A stretch of DNA of 37,361 nucleotides from Saccoglossus kowalevskii (GCF_000003605.2 NW_003110484.1:69360-106720), one strand, 5' to 3'; positions 23,738-35,750 are shown, counted from the first letter of the stretch. The notes: generated from the sequence alone by a model not told the origin. A program made the numbers and translations.

Positions 23738-26700
23738 TTTAACACAAACACCAGCCGAATACGTTGTTAATGACGATGATATCACAGACGTCCATGGAAT
23801 GATTTGTGTCCTGGACCTCATTATACCTTAAAAAAGTTATCATCCAAATGACCAGAAACACAAAATAGACTTCGATGTTGGTTTTTGGTATTGTTCTTGT
23901 TATTAGCTTAATACTTCAACAGATAATTTCCGCAACGATAATTTATTGTTTGGTATGTCTAGAAAGGGTGGGGGCATCGGTTCTCGCTTTGTCACGTGGG
24001 CCTATTGTATTCTATTTCACCCCAGGCTGAGTATTCAATTTTCGGTTCTGTGATGCCATCTATCAATGGACAAATCACATTTGCATATCGCATACCGTGA
24101 CCTCGTTCGCTAACATATTTAAATAAATGGCCGAGCAACTATGGGGTCGATTAGTTCCACTGTATTCAATATTTGTCATTATTGGCAAATTAGTCTGAAT
24201 TTTCATATATCACACAAACCAATTGTCTCAACGTATAATAGATATATTGGCCACTGGGGAATGACGTAGATGGGTCCGTCTTCGTTCGCCCCGGGATAAA
24301 AATGCTGGAACTATGGGTCCCACCTCTGTACGTGTATCAAGTAATAGCACAACTGTAGGCTTACATTTTAGAACGTGACTTTCTCGAGTTTTCCTGAATA
24401 TCACACATATAGCTACTGCGCCATTTATAAAGGAAGGGACCGATAGGGTGTCTCTATTTAGTGATGAAGGGGGGCATTTCTATCGTCATAGCAACTGAAA
24501 TAAATGTAGTCTATTAGTATCCTGCATCTTTGAAATCTCTCTCATGTTCGTGACTTTTTTATGATACATTGAACTTTTTAAGATTGTTCAACCAAGAAAA
24601 AGATTGTGTTAGAATAAAATGTATGGGTGGGGTGAATATAGTAGCATTAGTCGAATCGACACTGACCCGATGGGAGCTCACCTTCTGGTTCAAGTACGCC
24701 AAGTGTGAATCATCGTTTTTTCCGTGACACGCGACCCAGAACAATACTCCCCCCCCCCACTATGTCCAAATCCCGGTTAAGAAAGCGAAAGAACATTGAG
24801 ACGTGTGTACGCTGTGATCATAATTTATGTTCAAATATTAAGTTGTAAGAAATCGCTATTATTACATTGGCAATATGTTTGAAGTCGGCACGTCTGCAGT
24901 CAGGGCGTGTGTGAGTAAACTAGGCACGCAGTCTGGGCATGTATACGCAATCTACAAGAGTACGGGCGAGTGCACGCAATCTACACACACAGTGTGGACA
25001 TTTAAACGCGAATTCAACATAACTGAATTGCCCCGTTATTTATTGATTAATTGGGGGTGTGAATGAATTAAACAGTCGAGTAATTAATCTGAAAATAAGA
25101 ACCTTAAAACACAGATGTTACTTGCAAATGCACGGTTTATTGAACCAATTAACACCTCTGTTCTGTGATTAACCGTTACAGGTTGTGTTTATGTAAGTTG
25201 TAGGTAAATGTTGTAAGCGTCTCTACGATTGGTTGAGAGGTTGTCAAGACGTCGTAAGCAGTCATTTTCTTTGCCGAAATCTTCCACGGGCCGATCAGTT
25301 TCACCACAGCGATTGGTTTTAAAAGAAATCAGCATTTTAGTGTTCATTACAGTGTTTTATTGTTGACAAATCTCACTATAACATTTTAGTGGTGAATTAA
25401 TTTGATTAAAATATTGGGAGAGCAGCCCCAAATCACTGGATCTCATAAATTGGGTTGTCAAAAATAAAGACCTACATTTGTCTTCCAATATCCGATTTGA
25501 ATTCTACCTTTTTTGGAAAAAGTGCCTCGCAGACTGTGAGTGACAAAACACAGTCGTTGACAGATTTCATGTTTCTCCGCGAAAAAAAACAAACCAGATT
25601 CACAGTTGAACGAAGTGAACGCACTAGTTATCGTACCAGTAATTTATTCTCTAATTTTTATTGTCATTAATCAAATTTAAAAATAGTTTCTTCCTTTTGT
25701 TCATGTCACTATATCATTTAGCAAGTATTGATCGTGAAAAGGGCGCCAAAGACCATTACCATCAAAACGTGTACTGTTACAGGATAAACACATCCTGATA
25801 AAGAAATAGTAATAATAGTATCATTTAACAATTATAATATCTTTAGCTGGCAATTAGTTGCTTAAATCTAGAGACAGTTATAAGCATCACGTGACTAAAA
25901 ACTACATTAAAAAGATATTACACGTTATATGGGACGGTTTTATTATTTGCGCGCAGTATGGGGAGATGGTTTACTGTTTGACATTCGTGTCAGCTTGCGA
26001 ACCTATCCGCTACAGTGTGTAGGTCCCAGCGGTCAGTTTCATTTAGTTCTCAACTGCGACAGATGCGAAGCGTTTTTTTAATAGCCGTACCAACATATGT
26101 GATGACTCTTTTCAGCTTTCAGTTCATATAGAAAATCGTAATATCTTTTTCCGCGCAACAGATTGTTCAAGACTAATTAATATTGTTGATATTCCACCGT
26201 ATTGTTCGATGGCAGTAGATTGTATAAGCAGGCACGTGTCATTTGGAAAACGGCCACCCAACGTTTTGCTAAAGGGGAATAGGGCATTTATGAATCTCAA
26301 AGCAGATGTTTTTAGCCTACTTGTGATTTCATCAGCAGTTATTTATATTTTTATCTTAATGAATTACATTTACTTTTACAAATGAGCACATAAAGCTATG
26401 CATATTTTTTTTTTAATAAATATTTTTAGTTTTGTTTTTTTAAGACATTTTACAATTGTTTGCGGATTTGACAATGCACCAGGTTGTACCATTGTGTCTG
26501 AAACATCGATTGTTGCATGCTCACTGCTGACTAACTTGACAGTATTTATTTTTTACTGAATTGAAATGTAATACTCCAATAGAAATACTGCACACACATG
26601 CCAATACACGTACACTAGTCTGTGAATAGTCTACGTAACTTTTGTCTATAAAAGAAATGTACGAGAACAGCGATTTGCATAATAGACAATTAATTAAACA

Positions 26701-27112
26701 CAGTCTTGTATCAAGCTGTTTCAGGCCTTTACTACGTGGATCCACCCGTTGAAACACTCAATTGTTACCGGAAATGATTTACAGCCTAAATTCTAGAATA
26801 ATATTAAAAATAATAACGTGACAACATTTTTTCCAGCTATTTGTTCCAATATTAATAATATTCAATCATTAAATTTTATTTCGGAATAATGTCGCTGGAA
26901 TGACTCATATTTTCAATTATAGGGGAAACGTAACGGCGTGGTTTGTACTGCCTGGGAGAAATGTTGCTTGCTGGTTTCTTTAATTGGTCCTCTACTTTTG
27001 CTACAGAAACCTCGAGAAATACTGGTGAAATGTTAACAGTAACTTCATTAATGCGTACAAGCAAACCACTGATTCACTAACAACCCTCCATCTGACGTGA
27101 AAATATTCCATA
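23738..27112. other. unannotated 3.4-kb stretch
   Basis: No gene recognised. Holds GTCACGTG at 23991, ATTTGCAT at 24079 and 26673, a C10 run at 24749-24758, a duplicated CGCAATCTACA near 24946 and 24975, and CACGTGAC at 25888. Open frames are all under 80 codons. Confidence 0.5.
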
Positions 27113-28545
27113 TGTGGATGTCTTTGATGGAACTTGATATGCCTTTGACAAGAACGGAGATGCCTTCGATGAAATAGGCGTGTGTTAGATGCGATTGGAC
27201 GTGTCTTTAATAATCATGATCGTGTCTTCGATGAGGCTGACATGTCTTTGATGAAACTGGATATGTCTTTCATGAGACTGGACATGTCTATGATGAGACT
27301 GGACATGTCTTCGATACGACCGACATGTCTTCGATGAGGCTGACATGTCTTTGATGAGACTGGACATGTCTTCAATCAGACTGGAAATGTCTTCAATGAG
27401 ACTCGATATGTCTTTGATGAGACTGGCATGTCTTCAATAAAACTGAATAGTGTTTTTGATGAGACTGGACATGTCTTCGATAAGACTGGACATGTCTATG
27501 ATAAGACTGGACATGTCTATGATGTGACTGGATATGTCTTTGACGAGACTGGACATGTCTTTGATGAGACTGGACATGTCTTTGATGAGACTGGACATGT
27601 CTTCGTTAAGACTGGACATGTCTATGACTAGACTGGACATGTCTATGATGGGACTGGATATGTCTTTGATGAGACTGGACATGTCTTTGATGAGACTGGA
27701 CATGTCTTTGATGAGACTGGACATGTCTATGGTGAGACTGGATATGTCTTTGATGAGACTGAACATGTCTATGACTAGAGTGGACATGTCTATGACTAGA
27801 CTGGACATGTTTATGATAAGACTGGACATGTATATGACTAGACTGGACATGTCTATGATGGGACTGGATATGTCTTTGATGAGACTGGACATGTCTTTGA
27901 TGAGACTGGACATGTCTTTGATGAGACTGGACATGTCTTTGATGAGACTGCACATGTCTATGATAAGACCGGACATGTCTATGATAAGACTGGACATGTC
28001 TATGATAAGACTGGACATGTCTATGATAAGACTGGACATGTCTTCGTTAAGACTGTACATGTCTTTGATAAGATTGAGCATGTCTTTGATGACACTGAAT
28101 ATGTCTTTGGTGAGTCTAGACATGTCTTCGAGGAGACTGAACATGTCTTTGATGATACTTGACATGTCTTCAATGAGACTGGATATGTCTTTGATGAGAC
28201 TGGACATGTCTATGACCAGACTGGACATGTCTATGATAAGACTGGACATGTCTATGAAAAGACGGGACATGTCGTCATTAAGACTGGACATGTTTTTGAG
28301 AAGATTGGGCATGTCTTCGATGAGGCTGGATATGTCTTTGGTGAGACTGGACATGTCTTTGGTGAGACTGGACACGTCTTTGATGAGACTGAACATGTCT
28401 TTGATGAGACTGACATGTCTTTGATGAGACTGGATATGTCTTTGATGAGATTTGACATGTCTTTGATGAGACTGGATATGTCTTTGATGAGATTTGACAT
28501 ATCTTTGATGAGACAGGGCATGTCTTTGATGGCACTTGGCATATT
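27113..28545. repeat. 21-bp tandem minisatellite, about 68 units
   Basis: Each unit is a 10-bp core, usually GGACATGTCT, plus an 11-bp spacer such as TTGATGAGACT, ATGATAAGACT, ATGACTAGACT or TCGATAAGACT. By eye about 27 units carry the exact core and others GAACATGTCT, AGACATGTCT, GGATATGTCT or GGACATGTTT. The first few and last few units are degenerate, with occasional shortened units (for example near 27312 and 28405). Twenty-one is a multiple of 3, so frames stay open on both strands (27534-28424 plus, 27434-28582 minus), giving 7-residue repeats such as SLMRLDM and SSLIKDM. That openness follows from the period and is not evidence of coding. Confidence 0.97.
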
Positions 28546-29363
28546 GTTGTTGATAGATATACAGACTATTAATTCCTAACAAATACTTCTATACATTCTA
28601 CTGAGATTGGAACACGGCTGTGCGGCAAGTTGTGTTCAGTCTTTCTAAAACACTGTCCGATTGACAGCCATTTTCAGCATGTCTATGGAACATGTTTATA
28701 TAGTATGTTATCTTAATGAATTATGTTGCAGATGTTACACATCCATCTACAATACTTATGCCTCATGTTTATAGATATGATCTAAAACATTTGTAAATTT
28801 AAATTTGTTTGGTTTAGTGAAAAAACAATCCGCCTGTCAGTAATTGCCACCAAAAGGTTCAATGTCCATAATTTCTATTCAGCAATGAGTGGTTATATAA
28901 ACACTTGTCACATTCGTAACACAAAGTTTGTATGTTAATATTCCTGTCTATCCGACCCAGTCATCTTTGACCTTTGACCTTTCTGCCAGAACATCACGAA
29001 TAGGGTGGAGCTGTGCCATCAACGGTGACGTATCATATATAATTGTTCAGCAACGACTGTTCACAGGGAAGTAAACAATCGTGAAAGTGGCATCTTCGAT
29101 AAGATCGCTTGAGATCTTGGATTTTCGTCCAGCCATACATTATGTTCTCAACGCGGCGGACAATAATTATTTACTACCGTCGTTCGAATAAAGAACATGA
29201 ATTATTGCCTAATTATTCATGTACGAGAAGGTCATGGCCCTCTGTTTTTGGCAAGCAGTGACAACCGTCAGGAAATGACGTAACGTGTAAATAAACTTCA
29301 AATTGTAAGTGTCTTAAATTCCAGATAAACGAAAACAAATATATTTAAACATTCAGTTAATCA
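28546..29363. other. unannotated stretch with one DR1 element
   Basis: No gene recognised. The notable feature is the nuclear-receptor-type repeat at 28968-28980. Confidence 0.5.
28968..28980 (-). promoter_or_regulatory. perfect DR1 nuclear receptor element
   Basis: TGACCTTTGACCT reads AGGTCAAAGGTCA on the minus strand: two exact AGGTCA half-sites separated by one base. This is the consensus DR1 recognised by HNF4, RXR, PPAR-RXR and COUP-TF dimers. The motif is certain; occupancy and target gene are unknown. Confidence 0.45.
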
Positions 29364-29423
29364 GGCGACTCAAACTCACGATCACGGTAAGCGCTACCTG
29401 CGATGCCACGTTCACTGCCCTAG
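29364..29423 (-). repeat. decayed tRNA-like sequence, possible SINE head
   Basis: On the minus strand, TAGGGCAGTGAACG occupies an A-box-like position and AGTTTGAGTCG a B-box-like position about 45 bp later, close to the spacing in tRNA genes. GGTAGCGC and CGTGATCGTGAG between them resemble tRNA-derived SINE heads. The B-box has three mismatches to GGTTCRANNCC, and no acceptor stem can be folded, so this is not a functional tRNA gene. I found no second copy in the window. Confidence 0.3.
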
Positions 29424-29562
29424 TGGGTACTGTTGAAAACAACACAATAGCTCACAGTCAGAGATTGACTCTACAATACAATGATTCATATCTAAGAATT
29501 GTCAATCTGATTGATCTATGAGCATATTTATTTATTTATTTATTCATTCTTGCATTCATAAT

Positions 29563-29681
<119 letters not shown>

Positions 29682-30672
29682 CATGAGCGTTTGACGTGAC
29701 TGTATCAGCAATACATAGAACTAAGTATTTATCTGGCGAACGCAAGGACGTTGTCACGTGGTGCACTCCACTATGTGGGTCAGCAGACGACTGGAATATA
29801 ATTTACCACCCCCTGTGTAATTAATGAATCTCTCGGGCGTAAAATACACTAGGCTCAGCATGTCTGGGCTCTTTAAAATGCAACTAATACACATCAACAA
29901 TTACATATGAATACATGCGTCAAAATAAAAAAATATATATATATATACAAATAAAAAAAGTGAATAAAAACATAAATAAAATATTGCGATAAATGTCGTC
30001 TACAGACAGCGCAGACTAATCTGTCAATCCCATGGACGAATCCATTTCATTAAAGGTGACAAGGCGGTCGTTAAGCGACACGGGAAACGAGTTCGATCTA
30101 TATTTTCATTTAACGGGGGTGTAATCGTCAAAAAATTACATAAATTTCGACAGAAAAGTAAGAAAGAACCTTTTTTTCATTTATGTTTCAAATATCGATG
30201 AATGGCGAATAAATCTACGATAATAATAATAATAAAAAAAATAATAATTATGATGATGTTTTAAAATGTTATTATTTGTTTTAATTATTTTTATTTGATT
30301 GATCTTTTATTCAAGTCTATTTTCTCGTAGTTATGGGCGCTCGAACGAAACAGTTCACATAATATACAGAGCAAAGAATACTATCAATAAAATAAATCGA
30401 TTTCAAACAAACAAACATGCATGTGACAACGCTGAGTACATCGATATTGTCTGACCCTTGACACTGTTTGGGTGAACATTAATAGGTGATACAGATTCCA
30501 CGCCGGCCGCATTTAGTTGTATTCACGCGAGAAGTCATGTGACCTCACGTTGTATTTCAAATTGCTTCATTGAATTAGAATCAACTGGCCTAATCTGGTT
30601 TCCAGTTGATGGACTGGAGCAAGTAACAACTGGATAATTTTGAATTTGGCAATATCATTGATGTTTCTGTTA
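29682..30672. other. unannotated stretch with simple repeats
   Basis: Contains GTCACGTG at 29753, an (AT)7 run at 29933-29947 and (TAA)n at 30221-30250. No gene recognised. ACGAGTTCGATCT near 30087 resembles a B-box but has no A-box. Confidence 0.5.
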
Positions 30673-30810
30673 TTAAAGGGCGCCAGTCGTCGTGCCGCGT
30701 CCTGTTTGATATGGGACTCATAGCGACGAATACAACTGAACGCGTGTAAAATACATTGTTTATTTACATGAAATTCGAACACGCGCTGCACGACGACCAC
30801 CGCGCTTTAA
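30673..30810 (+). mobile_element. MITE copy C, complete, TTAA at both ends
   Basis: The element is 138 bp including both TTAA. The left end is TTAAAGGGCGCCAGTCGTCG and the right end is CGACGACCACCGCGCTTTAA, whose complement begins TTAAAGCGCGGTGGTCGTCG. It carries four extra bases (TGAA) before CGCGTGT compared with copies A and B. Inner arms CGCGTGT and ACACGCG surround TTATTTACATGAAATTCG. It has no transposase and would depend on one supplied in trans. Confidence 0.9.
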
Positions 30811-31000
30811 TTGTGACAGCTAAACTCTCAAAAGATAAAAAGTGTGGACATTTCGCTGAAGAGTGTTGTATTTTTATTTTTTTTTTTAAATTTAGTAATC
30901 AGTATTTTCATTTGTAATAATATTGTCGTGAACAAAAATTCGTTGAGCAAAATATTGCAAACAAAATCAGATAAGGAATTTTTGTCGTGAACAACATTTT
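30811..31000. other. short unannotated stretch
   Basis: Direct repeat TTGTCGTGAACAA at 30923-30935 and 30982-30994, 59 bp apart, in otherwise A/T-rich DNA. Possibly part of the relic that follows. Confidence 0.4.
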
Positions 31001-31200
31001 AGGGTTGACCATTTGAAATTTCGAGGGGATCTCTTTACGTACACATATGTCCAGGTTTATTTTTTCAGTTTACACTTTTTTTCATTATAACGTCATACCA
31101 TTTTATAATGAAATAAATACTTAGGGGTTGACCGTTAGAAATTGTGGGAGGGGGAGATATTGTAGACTGTAAAAAAAATTTTTTTCCCTGCTAAGTGCTA
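31001..31200 (+). repeat. two GACCA-type terminus-like motifs with A/T tract
   Basis: AGGGTTGACCATTTGAAATT followed by TCGAGGGG at 31001-31028, and AGGGGTTGACCGTTAGAAAT followed by TGTGGGAGGGGG at 31123-31154, are alternative versions of one motif in the same orientation about 121 bp apart. The second is followed by an A8T7-type tract near 31171-31185. The pattern resembles the left edge of the relic at 2121. It is likely decayed non-autonomous transposon DNA; boundaries are uncertain. Confidence 0.4.
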
Positions 31201-34200
31201 AATGAAAGCGAATTTTGAAATTGAAATTTTGAGCTTGATTTTACCCCGGGGTAACGTGGCTGTAAAATTGATAGTTTTATTTCTGTGATTGATTGAATGT
31301 GTGTGGGTTTATTTAATTTCTGTATTTTTTTTTCATATCTACCCCTCCATAAGTTTGAATTGTCACCATTTATGTATAGTACTGGGATCCGCTTACGGAA
31401 TTTCATTCTACTAAAAATTAGTCGCCCTCAGTCACATCTGATGTTACGATCCTCTACTCGTGCCATAAAAAAAGTTTTCACTATATACGTACATACTTTA
31501 TTGAAAAGCATTGTAGGGAGTCAATGCGAAGTTATCTGCAAGACTGTGTCTGATTTTCTATACATCAAACATTTACATTTTTTGGGTATGTTTTATTGAA
31601 TTGCATTTCAAAATAACATTGCATGCACCTGAAAAAAAAATGCATGTGTAAAGATTATATTTACAGCTTTTTCGGATTTTCAGTCTTGATTACGCAAATG
31701 ATACGCACAACTTATGCTCTGTGTACCTGTTGATTAAAGTATGGCCAGAAATATATGTGGTATCTTCTGTGTCCAATAATACATATTATGCAGCTGTCGT
31801 ATATTTTTTTTAAAAAATGGAATTTAAATTTCGGGTAAAATATTCCAAATTTAGTAGCAGACTTCAATTTTATGAACGCTGATTTGCGACAGAGTGCACC
31901 TTGGACAATATATGTAAATATTATAGAATTAATATCAAAACAGCCGTCATTTTTTTTGAAAACATAATGTACTTTGCAATTCCGAAGTGAAGTTATTTAA
32001 AAATACAATTCGCATTCCGATCAATATGGCAGTATAGTCATTTGCATGCCAGACTACCGGTATTTGATGTCTACAAAGTTTAGGCAATACATTCTCATTG
32101 GAAAAAAATAGTATATTTGTTTGGTTCTGTCACAGATGAAAGGGCTATGACAGGTCGTTAAAATAACCCCGCCGTTTTATGTCAAACATTGCGCAAGGTT
32201 TGGCCAAATAGCTTTTTTTGAAGCGCCGAACACTACCAAAAGTTTATTACAAAGTCGTAGCAAAAGAAAAAGCGTTTTGCTGTAAAAGTGTTCGGGGTTG
32301 AATATTAGAAACTCTGGACAGATGATAAATCTGGAGAGAGGAAACTGCACAAAGAATACTTCTGTGACAACTTTCACATGACATTGTACGTATTACCAGG
32401 TCTCCCATAAAAAATGAAGCCATTAACTTACATTCAGATAAATTACATTTATTTTGTTCAGTTTAATTAAACTAAAACTAGTTAAATTCAATGAAGTAGA
32501 CGGAAATAACATTCTGAAATTAACTTAAAATTCATATATTTAAATTAGATTTTAGAGTTAAGGTGAGCTGGTAGGCTGGGTAAACGAACCTTTAGTCTAA
32601 CGCCAAACACGTTTTTTTTTTAAAAAAAGCAAAAAATAAATTAATAAAAGATTTGCTTTCATGAATACATATTTATATTTATATAAATCGCCCTGAAAAA
32701 CAATCTAGTTCAAGACTGAGTGGTGGAAAACATTGTGAACATTTTTTCTATCATTTCCCCTCCCAGCGTGTTTAATGGCCATCTCATAAGAATATAAACG
32801 TGTCAACACGGCCACACTTTACCCTGGGTCACGAAGCCTCGCCTGAGTTCAACTAGTATGCAAATTTTGTTTATGAACCGCGTTATAGGTGGCTTGTAGG
32901 GAAAAAAAATAAAATGAAATATTTACAAAAAACAAATTCCTCCAGTCCCCGTCAGGTGACCCATTAGCTAATCTCTTCCTTTCTCTCTCTCCAGCATATC
33001 GTCGCAGTCACTGCAATGTGATTTCATTTGATTAGTTTTCACCTTGACTGACTTTCATAAGTCGGCCACGGTCGAGGCCATGACATTAACATTCCCGCTT
33101 TATTGGTTTCCGGGGCTCGGCATTATCAAGAGTGAACGCTATAACATGTTATTTGTACATTGGATCTTGGCTATCACCTGTATCCGTCCTTGAACTCCTT
33201 ATTTTAAAGAGCGTCCTTGAAGTCTCGCCTCTGGTCGTGACATCGGGCGATGAACCTCGCGCTTGCCCTACTTCCAGTACAGACAGACATGACACCACCC
33301 GCAATTTAAAATATTTTCCTTTGATGTTATCACGGTCGAGAAGAGTTTTAATACTAAATGTCCCAAGTTGTTTTATGAATTGAAATTCCGGCCGTGATCT
33401 CCTCTGAAAGTCCGAACGTGGAGGTTAAAAAAACAAATTGGGAGGGTGGTTACGTGCACAGACGCCATTTTATTTGTTCGTTTCAGCCATCCGTTATTAC
33501 ATCACGCCACTTTATGAGTACGCCCACGCTCAGCTGTTCAGGCGACGACTGTCGGCGCTCTAGTTCATGTACACTACCCTATGCATATCTTGCCATGAAG
33601 CTGTCAATTGATCGCTTTTTGCGGGTAGGGTCATCTGATAAGAAAACGGGGCACATCGGTGCAAGGTAACGCCGAGATTAAATTACCCACCACTCCAGAC
33701 GCCGCTTCTCATGACCGTTGTTGCGTAAAAATTGCATAATAATAAACAACCAACAACGCTAATTTGCATACGAATAGACTGTCTGGGACCCATAACCCGG
33801 ACCACTCAGCAGCATAAAGATTATATCCGCCTTTTATTTCGTTAGGGCGCCGTTTGTTTCGGACGGCCTCTCTTGACTGCGGAGTACAGAGGTCGACACT
33901 TATGTTTCGATGGGTATACCTTCTTGATTTGCCCGCTGCACTGGATTTAAGCGGAGAACTAACACCTGCACCATCAAACCAGCTACTTATAGCTACTTCA
34001 CAGAGAAATTTAAACGGTTACATAAAAAAATAGGAAGAACTGTATATAAAACAAATCTACAAAAAACTCTCATTCAAATAAAAACAGGTGAGAAATAATA
34101 AAGGTAAAACAATGAAATATTTCTTACAAAACAATTCCTTATCACTGTATAATGTTTAAAAACAACTCAAACACACCAATATATCATATCTGTGGGCAGT

Positions 34201-35310
34201 ATTTAAGGAATTTGAGGTTGGAGGTGTAGCTGTCTACTGTTTATGCTATTTTTAATATACTGGCCAAGTCGAATATGGATGGAAATTTTGCTATTGTGCA
34301 TTAGCATTACACGTTTATTTTCGATACCATTCATCAGAAACAGCTTTCAGCGTTTTCGGCCAAGTATATCTCGGTCCCTGTTTCTATTTTAAGACGGTAA
34401 TCACTCAAACAGAATCTCGTAATAAAATCACATAAAATCTAATCGAACCAAATCAAATAAAATCTTCTTAGCTACCAGAACTTTTCGCTGTCAAAGAAAA
34501 GGTGAAATTTATAGTTTGATTGCAAGGACAAAAATGACTGGTTCGCGTCGGAATAATAAGAATGCGTCAAACTCGACAGTCCAGAATGTATCCAAGTATA
34601 AGCAAGAGCTAACTAACCTAACACTATGAAGAGAAATGTGCAACATGAGTATATCCGACATTTTAAACGTGTATATTGACACTTTAAGCAACTTCGAAAA
34701 TTAATAAGGGAAACATTTAAAACGAAACACAAAACTCATAAAACAGAACACAGTTAATAACAATATATTTTTTGCATCCTTCGAATTTATTGCATTTTTA
34801 AATGCGGTGTTTCCATCAGTTAATAGTAATACATATAAATAAAAAAAATAATAATTATTTTTATAAAACATGTTGGACAGGATTGTCATTTCTTTACATG
34901 AATGAGCTGTGTATAAAGTTTCCAACCTTCCTTATTATGTTATCATCATCAGTACTCATCACATTTTTGGAGTTCGCTTTTCATATCTCTTGATATAACT
35001 ATTACTATTAAATTTACAGAGGGAAGATAAACACATTCACACTCTGGTGCCTGATTGTCTCGTTTTTTTCAATCAACAAGATATATGCCATTCAATTACA
35101 ACTATGTAATGTTTTTATTTTTCCTTGAAAACTTGTCCCGCAGATAGTCCACTCCTACAATGGAAGATTACATGTCCTGAGAATTTCATTCAATATTTTC
35201 TTTTTACAATAACGATTTGAACCTATTCTCTGTTACAAATACACTAGTTGTCGCTTCTTTAGGATTGCTTAATTCACATTAACAAGAATATGAAATATCC
35301 GAGTCTTTAT
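31201..35310. other. unannotated 4.1-kb stretch
   Basis: No gene called. The frame at 31297-31599 (+, 100 codons) is Phe/Leu/Ile-rich from T-rich DNA. The part at 33000-33900 has higher GC and CpG content, with two adjacent frames (33132-33383 and 33394-33669) and an acceptor-like TTCCTTTCTCTCTCTCCAG at 32976-32994, but every frame after that acceptor stops quickly. ATTTGCAT octamers lie at 32040 and 33762 and its complement at 32858. Confidence 0.5.
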
Positions 35311-35479
35311 TTTTTTCATAAAACGTTTTGATCTTTATTGAATATGTCACCGTTTCCGATATTGTTCTTACAATCTGATTAACATCAAATATTGTATTTC
35401 CTACTGGGTTTTATTTGGAGTAAAAATTCAGTAAGCAAAGTAAGATCAATTACTAAATGAAAATAACCTAGTTCAACGA
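35311..35479 (+). repeat. copy 1 of a roughly 150-170-bp dispersed repeat
   Basis: Starts TTTTTTCATAAAACGTTTTG, contains TCTTACAATCTGATTAACAT (35366-35385) and GTATTTCCTACTGGGTTTTA, and ends GATCAATTACTAAAT then GTTCAACG. It aligns in order with copies at 35585 and 36591. No coding capacity and no clear inverted ends. Confidence 0.65.
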
Positions 35480-35584
35480 TGGAAACCAGGTAATGGTGTC
35501 TCATTACATGGTGCCCGATTACTAGTTATTATTTTTATGGTCAATAAACTTTACATTAAGAACCAAATAAGATATTTTTATGTA

Positions 35585-35750
35585 TTTTTTCATCTAACGT
35601 TTTCACTTTGTGTTTTCTTCTTTGTACATCTTCATCCGAATAACACCAAATACGTTTATTATCTACTAAGATTCAATTGGATTAACAATTCACCGACAAA
35701 TACGAGATCAATTATTAAATAATAACATTGAGTATCACATTTCAACGATC
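35585..35750 (+). repeat. copy 2 of the roughly 150-170-bp repeat
   Basis: Starts TTTTTTCATCTAACGTTTTC, contains CATCCGAATAACACCAAATA, TTATCTACTAAGATTC, AATTGGATTAACAATTCACC and GAGATCAATTATTAAAT, and ends TTTCAACGATC. It shares the ATTGGATTAACAATTC segment with copy 3 and the GATCAATTA segment with copy 1. Confidence 0.6.

Noticed and set aside
27534-28424. Long plus-strand frame (296 codons) as a repetitive protein gene
   Set aside because: Open only because the 21-bp unit is a multiple of three and lacks stops; the opposite strand is open too, and substitutions are not arranged by codon position.
30060-30110. B-box-like ACGAGTTCGATCT
   Set aside because: No A-box about 44 bp upstream and no cloverleaf.
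32976-33060. Strong splice-acceptor-like TTCCTTTCTCTCTCTCCAG
   Set aside because: All three downstream frames hit stops within about 45 bp, so no exon is supported.
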